Position numbers and translations under genes: made by a program
Assembly: GCF_001884735.1 (NCBI RefSeq)
Contig: NZ_MJAP01000037.1
Span: 1-35,261, forward strand
Length of the DNA: 35,261 bases
Direction of reading: 5' to 3'
DNA from: Natronohydrobacter thiooxidans
GTDB lineage: Bacteria > Pseudomonadota > Alphaproteobacteria > Rhodobacterales > Rhodobacteraceae
The notes under the pieces: generated by a model
Databases searched by the model: none
The model's input: only the letters and a program-made list of their open reading frames with translations
Told to the model about the DNA's origin: nothing
In this document: in pieces, positions 32,820-35,261 of the stretch
How the letters are laid out: each line of letters opens with the position of its first letter
Position numbering within the stretch: the stretch's first letter is position 1

Positions 32820-34994
32820 TCAGTGTATCAAATTCCCCAGATCCTCCGGGTTCTCTGGCGAGAACCCTGCCGCGTCATCATACAATGCGCCATTGTCGAG
32901 CACGACGAACTGATCCCCGAATTCCTCCGCTCGCGCGACATGCGCCGCCCCCAGGCGCACCAACTCGTTGCGGATGCGCGGCGCGACCAGGACCGTGAAC
33001 CGCTGCATCGCCCGCGCAATCGCGCCGGGAAATTTACCGTGTTCCAGCAATCCGCGCGCTTCGGCATCCAGCCCATAATCGCCCGTGCCAATGATCAGCG
33101 GGCGGCTTGCATCCTCGATCAGGCGGAAATCGGCGGCGATATCGGCAAAGGGGAAATCCAGCTGCGACCCCGCCCCTTCGATCTGTTTCAGGATGCAGCG
33201 GCTGTCCAGATCGGCATTGCGATCCCAGTAGAGCCGCTGGAAATAGGCGCGGATCGCATCGGGATGCAGCGGATCGGGATAGGCGCGCAGCACCTCGCGG
33301 GCGATATCGGCATTCAGCACCAGTTCCGGGGGCGGCGGAAACCCGTCTTCGGGGTCAAACACATAGACCTGCCCCTTCGCCATAAGCCCGTTGCGATTGC
33401 AGCGCCCCGCCGCCTGCACAATGGAATCCAGCCCTGCAACCGCGCGCCAGACCTCGGGGAAATCCAGATCCACCCCGGCCTCGACCAGGGCGGTAGAGAT
33501 CACCGGCCCGTCAAAGCCTGCCTTGATCCGCGCCAGCACATCCTGCCGGTGCCGCGCGGTCATATTCGTGCTCAGATGCAGCGCGCGGCCCTTGCCCAGG
33601 AGATCGAACAGCGCCCGCGCCTGCCGTTTGTTATTGACGATCACCAGCGCCTTGCGACCGGCCACCCGCGCGGCCAGATCGTCATTGCGCATCGCCCCCG
33701 CCTGCTGCACCTCAACCCGGCGCATCGCATCGTGCAGGCGTTCCGGGTCCGGGGCAATCTCGCGGCTGGCAGATTTTGGAATTGCCTCTTTCAGGTTTGG
33801 CATGTCTTTATCGCTGATCGCAGGCTGGGTCGCCGTGCACAGCACCACCGAACAGCCATAGCCGCGCGTCAATTCCTTCAGCGCGGCCAGACAGGGCCGC
33901 AGGTAATTCACTGGCAGCGACTGCGCCTCATCCAGAATGATCACCGAATTGGCGATATTATGCAGCTTGCGGCATTTCTGCGTCCGGTTGGAAAACAGGC
34001 TCTCATAGAACTGCACCGCTGTTGTCACGACCACCGGTCGATCCCAGTTCTGCGCCGCCAGCTTCATCCGCTCTGCGGCAAATTCGTCGGGAAAATCACT
34101 CAGGTCAAACCCCGAATGATGCTCCAGCACTGCATCCGCATCGCCAACTGCGTCGCGAAACACATTTGCCGTCTGCTCGATAATCGCCATGAAGGGCGCG
34201 ACATAGATCACACGTCGCAGCCCATGCGCGAGCGCATGATCCAGAGCGAAGCGCAACGCGCTATAGGTCTTGCCGCCCCCTGTCGGAACGGTGAGCGTGA
34301 AAAACCCCGGCGACAGCGCTGCACGGCTCTGCGCCGCCGCAAGCACCTCTGCGCGCAAGCGGTTTACATCGCTCAAAGCCGGTCCGAACCCTGCAAGCTT
34401 CTGTGACAGCGCATCGCGCAATTCCGTCAGATCAAACCCCGCCCCGCGCGGGGCATCCGGCGTGTAATACCGCTCGGTTTCGATAAAATCCGCATCGACA
34501 AGGGCAGAGAACACCATGCGCGTGAAGAACTGCAATTCAAAATGGGCAGGCTGCGCCAGCCCCTGAAGCGGGACGGGCACGCGCGGCACCGGCAGGTCGA
34601 CCCCTTTGGGCAATTCAAGCAGTTCCGCCTGCGAAATGCGCTCTCTGAGCGGGGTTGCGGGCTGCCCATGCGACCTTGCCAAGCCGTTCGGCAACCCTGA
34701 ATGATGCCCCGCGATGCAAAAGGCGATCAGCTTGGCGATGGGGCTATCCTTGAACGCCTCAAGGATATATCTGGCCCCCTCGCCGCTATGCGAGGTGCTG
34801 TTCGCCTCGCCATGCAGCTTGCGCTGAAATCCGGGCTTTACCTTGCCAAGGTCATGCAGCAGCCCGGCAATTTCCGCAAGCGTGTCTGCACCGAACCGCC
34901 TCGCATTCGCCCCTGCAGCGGCGCGGACAGCCGCCAGATGATCAATCAGAAGTTCCCATGGCTTTTGGTCAGAAGAATGCGCAAACAAGGCCAA
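32820..34994 (-). CDS. cas3: Cas3 helicase-nuclease, type I-C
   Basis: This 724-residue enzyme degrades DNA once Cascade has bound a target. The HD nuclease domain (about 1-200) has the HD pair at 47-48 in LLHDLGK, plus TSHSGEGA and IAGHHSG. The helicase follows with Walker A TVPTGGGKT (235-243), DEAQ (355-358), CTATQPA, and a late motif QAAGRCNRNG near 525. A C-terminal domain completes the usual length. The start is TTG at 34994. A TATATT box lies just before it, so transcription could begin close to or at the start codon, which leaves the exact start open. It is the first gene of the cas operon. Confidence 0.96.
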   Translation of the reverse strand: MALFAHSSDQKPWELLIDHLAAVRAAAGANARRFGADTLAEIAGLLHDLGKVKPGFQRKLHGEANSTSHSGEGARYILEAFKDSPIAKLIAFCIAGHHSGLPNGLARSHGQPATPLRERISQAELLELPKGVDLPVPRVPVPLQGLAQPAHFELQFFTRMVFSALVDADFIETERYYTPDAPRGAGFDLTELRDALSQKLAGFGPALSDVNRLRAEVLAAAQSRAALSPGFFTLTVPTGGGKTYSALRFALDHALAHGLRRVIYVAPFMAIIEQTANVFRDAVGDADAVLEHHSGFDLSDFPDEFAAERMKLAAQNWDRPVVVTTAVQFYESLFSNRTQKCRKLHNIANSVIILDEAQSLPVNYLRPCLAALKELTRGYGCSVVLCTATQPAISDKDMPNLKEAIPKSASREIAPDPERLHDAMRRVEVQQAGAMRNDDLAARVAGRKALVIVNNKRQARALFDLLGKGRALHLSTNMTARHRQDVLARIKAGFDGPVISTALVEAGVDLDFPEVWRAVAGLDSIVQAAGRCNRNGLMAKGQVYVFDPEDGFPPPPELVLNADIAREVLRAYPDPLHPDAIRAYFQRLYWDRNADLDSRCILKQIEGAGSQLDFPFADIAADFRLIEDASRPLIIGTGDYGLDAEARGLLEHGKFPGAIARAMQRFTVLVAPRIRNELVRLGAAHVARAEEFGDQFVVLDNGALYDDAAGFSPENPEDLGNLIH

Positions 34995-35261
34995 GAATAT
35001 ACCCCGTCGAAAATCACTTCAACAATTAGGCCCTGCTTCCATGCAAATTGCAACAAACTTCGCGCGCATCCTGTGGAGTCACGCGAGATCGGTTGACGTC
35101 GGCTTGCAGTCCAGAAAAGACGACACGTGTTTTCCCGATGCAGGGCCTGACGCGGGGTGCAAACCCGCCACCTTGATTTTATCCAATGATTTCAATGTGA
35201 TGTGGCGGAGGCGATGAAACGCGAAGCAACGCTTCATTAGGCCTTGTCTTATGATTTTCTC
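34995..35261. promoter_or_regulatory. Upstream region of the cas operon
   Basis: No gene is seen. On the minus strand TTGTTG and TATATT with an 18-bp spacer lie directly before the cas3 start and form the best promoter candidate. GCGGG/CCCGC and ATGAA..TTCAT hairpins occur further out. The block at 35203-35213 matches the cgcctccgcca end of a serine tRNA, but no tRNA body is present. Confidence 0.4.

Noticed and set aside
35203..35213. Match to the 3' end of a serine tRNA, which could mark an integration site
   Set aside because: Only 11 bases match and no T-loop or tRNA body is present; this length occurs by chance, and no integrase is in the window.

Overview
The window looks like a chromosomal segment of a Rhodobacterales-type alphaproteobacterium (Rhodobacter/Roseobacter relatives). 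This rests on the high GC content, a permuted two-piece tmRNA gene with the tag ANDNRAPVAVAA, the DUF4169 plus ribbon-helix-helix gene pair, and an extragenic palindrome of a kind common in this group. No species can be named from the sequence alone.

Layout. (1) 1-4.4 kb: an MFS transporter (+), the tmRNA gene (-), a membrane protein with a possible SRPBCC-like end (-), a DUF4169/RHH pair (+), about 0.5 kb of imperfect ~91-bp tandem repeats, and a DUF6614-like gene (-). (2) 4.5-6.4 kb: a RES-Xre type II toxin-antitoxin pair with an inverted-repeat operator, followed on the other strand by a decayed fragment of a type I-C cas7 gene. (3) 6.4-13.7 kb (+): a gene run for divalent metal handling. 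It holds a 64-aa unknown, a DUF2493/SLOG protein, a HisE-like pyrophosphohydrolase, a full MgtE, an MgtE-like channel without the N domain, a small protein resembling that missing N domain, two CDF transporters and an MgtC. (4) 13.9-24.7 kb (-): a PgtC-PgtB-PgtA-like regulatory trio (binding protein, histidine kinase, response regulator without the GAFTGA loop). It is followed by an FbpABC/AfuABC-type ABC importer and two phosphatases, then a PPOX/FMN protein. The likely logic is that an external, probably phosphorylated, compound is sensed, imported and dephosphorylated. (5) 25.1-35.0 kb (-): a complete type I-C CRISPR-Cas locus in the order cas3-cas5-cas8c-cas7-[GIY-YIG gene]-cas4-cas1-cas2-leader-array, with 30 repeats and 29 spacers.

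The most unusual item is a small GIY-YIG nuclease-like gene, visibly lower in GC than its neighbours, placed in frame with the operon between cas7 and cas4 and overlapping the cas4 start. Two spacers of the array overlap by 19 nt on opposite strands, so both came from one invader locus. The cas7 fragment about 24 kb away hints at an older, second I-C locus. All coordinates and motifs were read by eye; no database search was possible.
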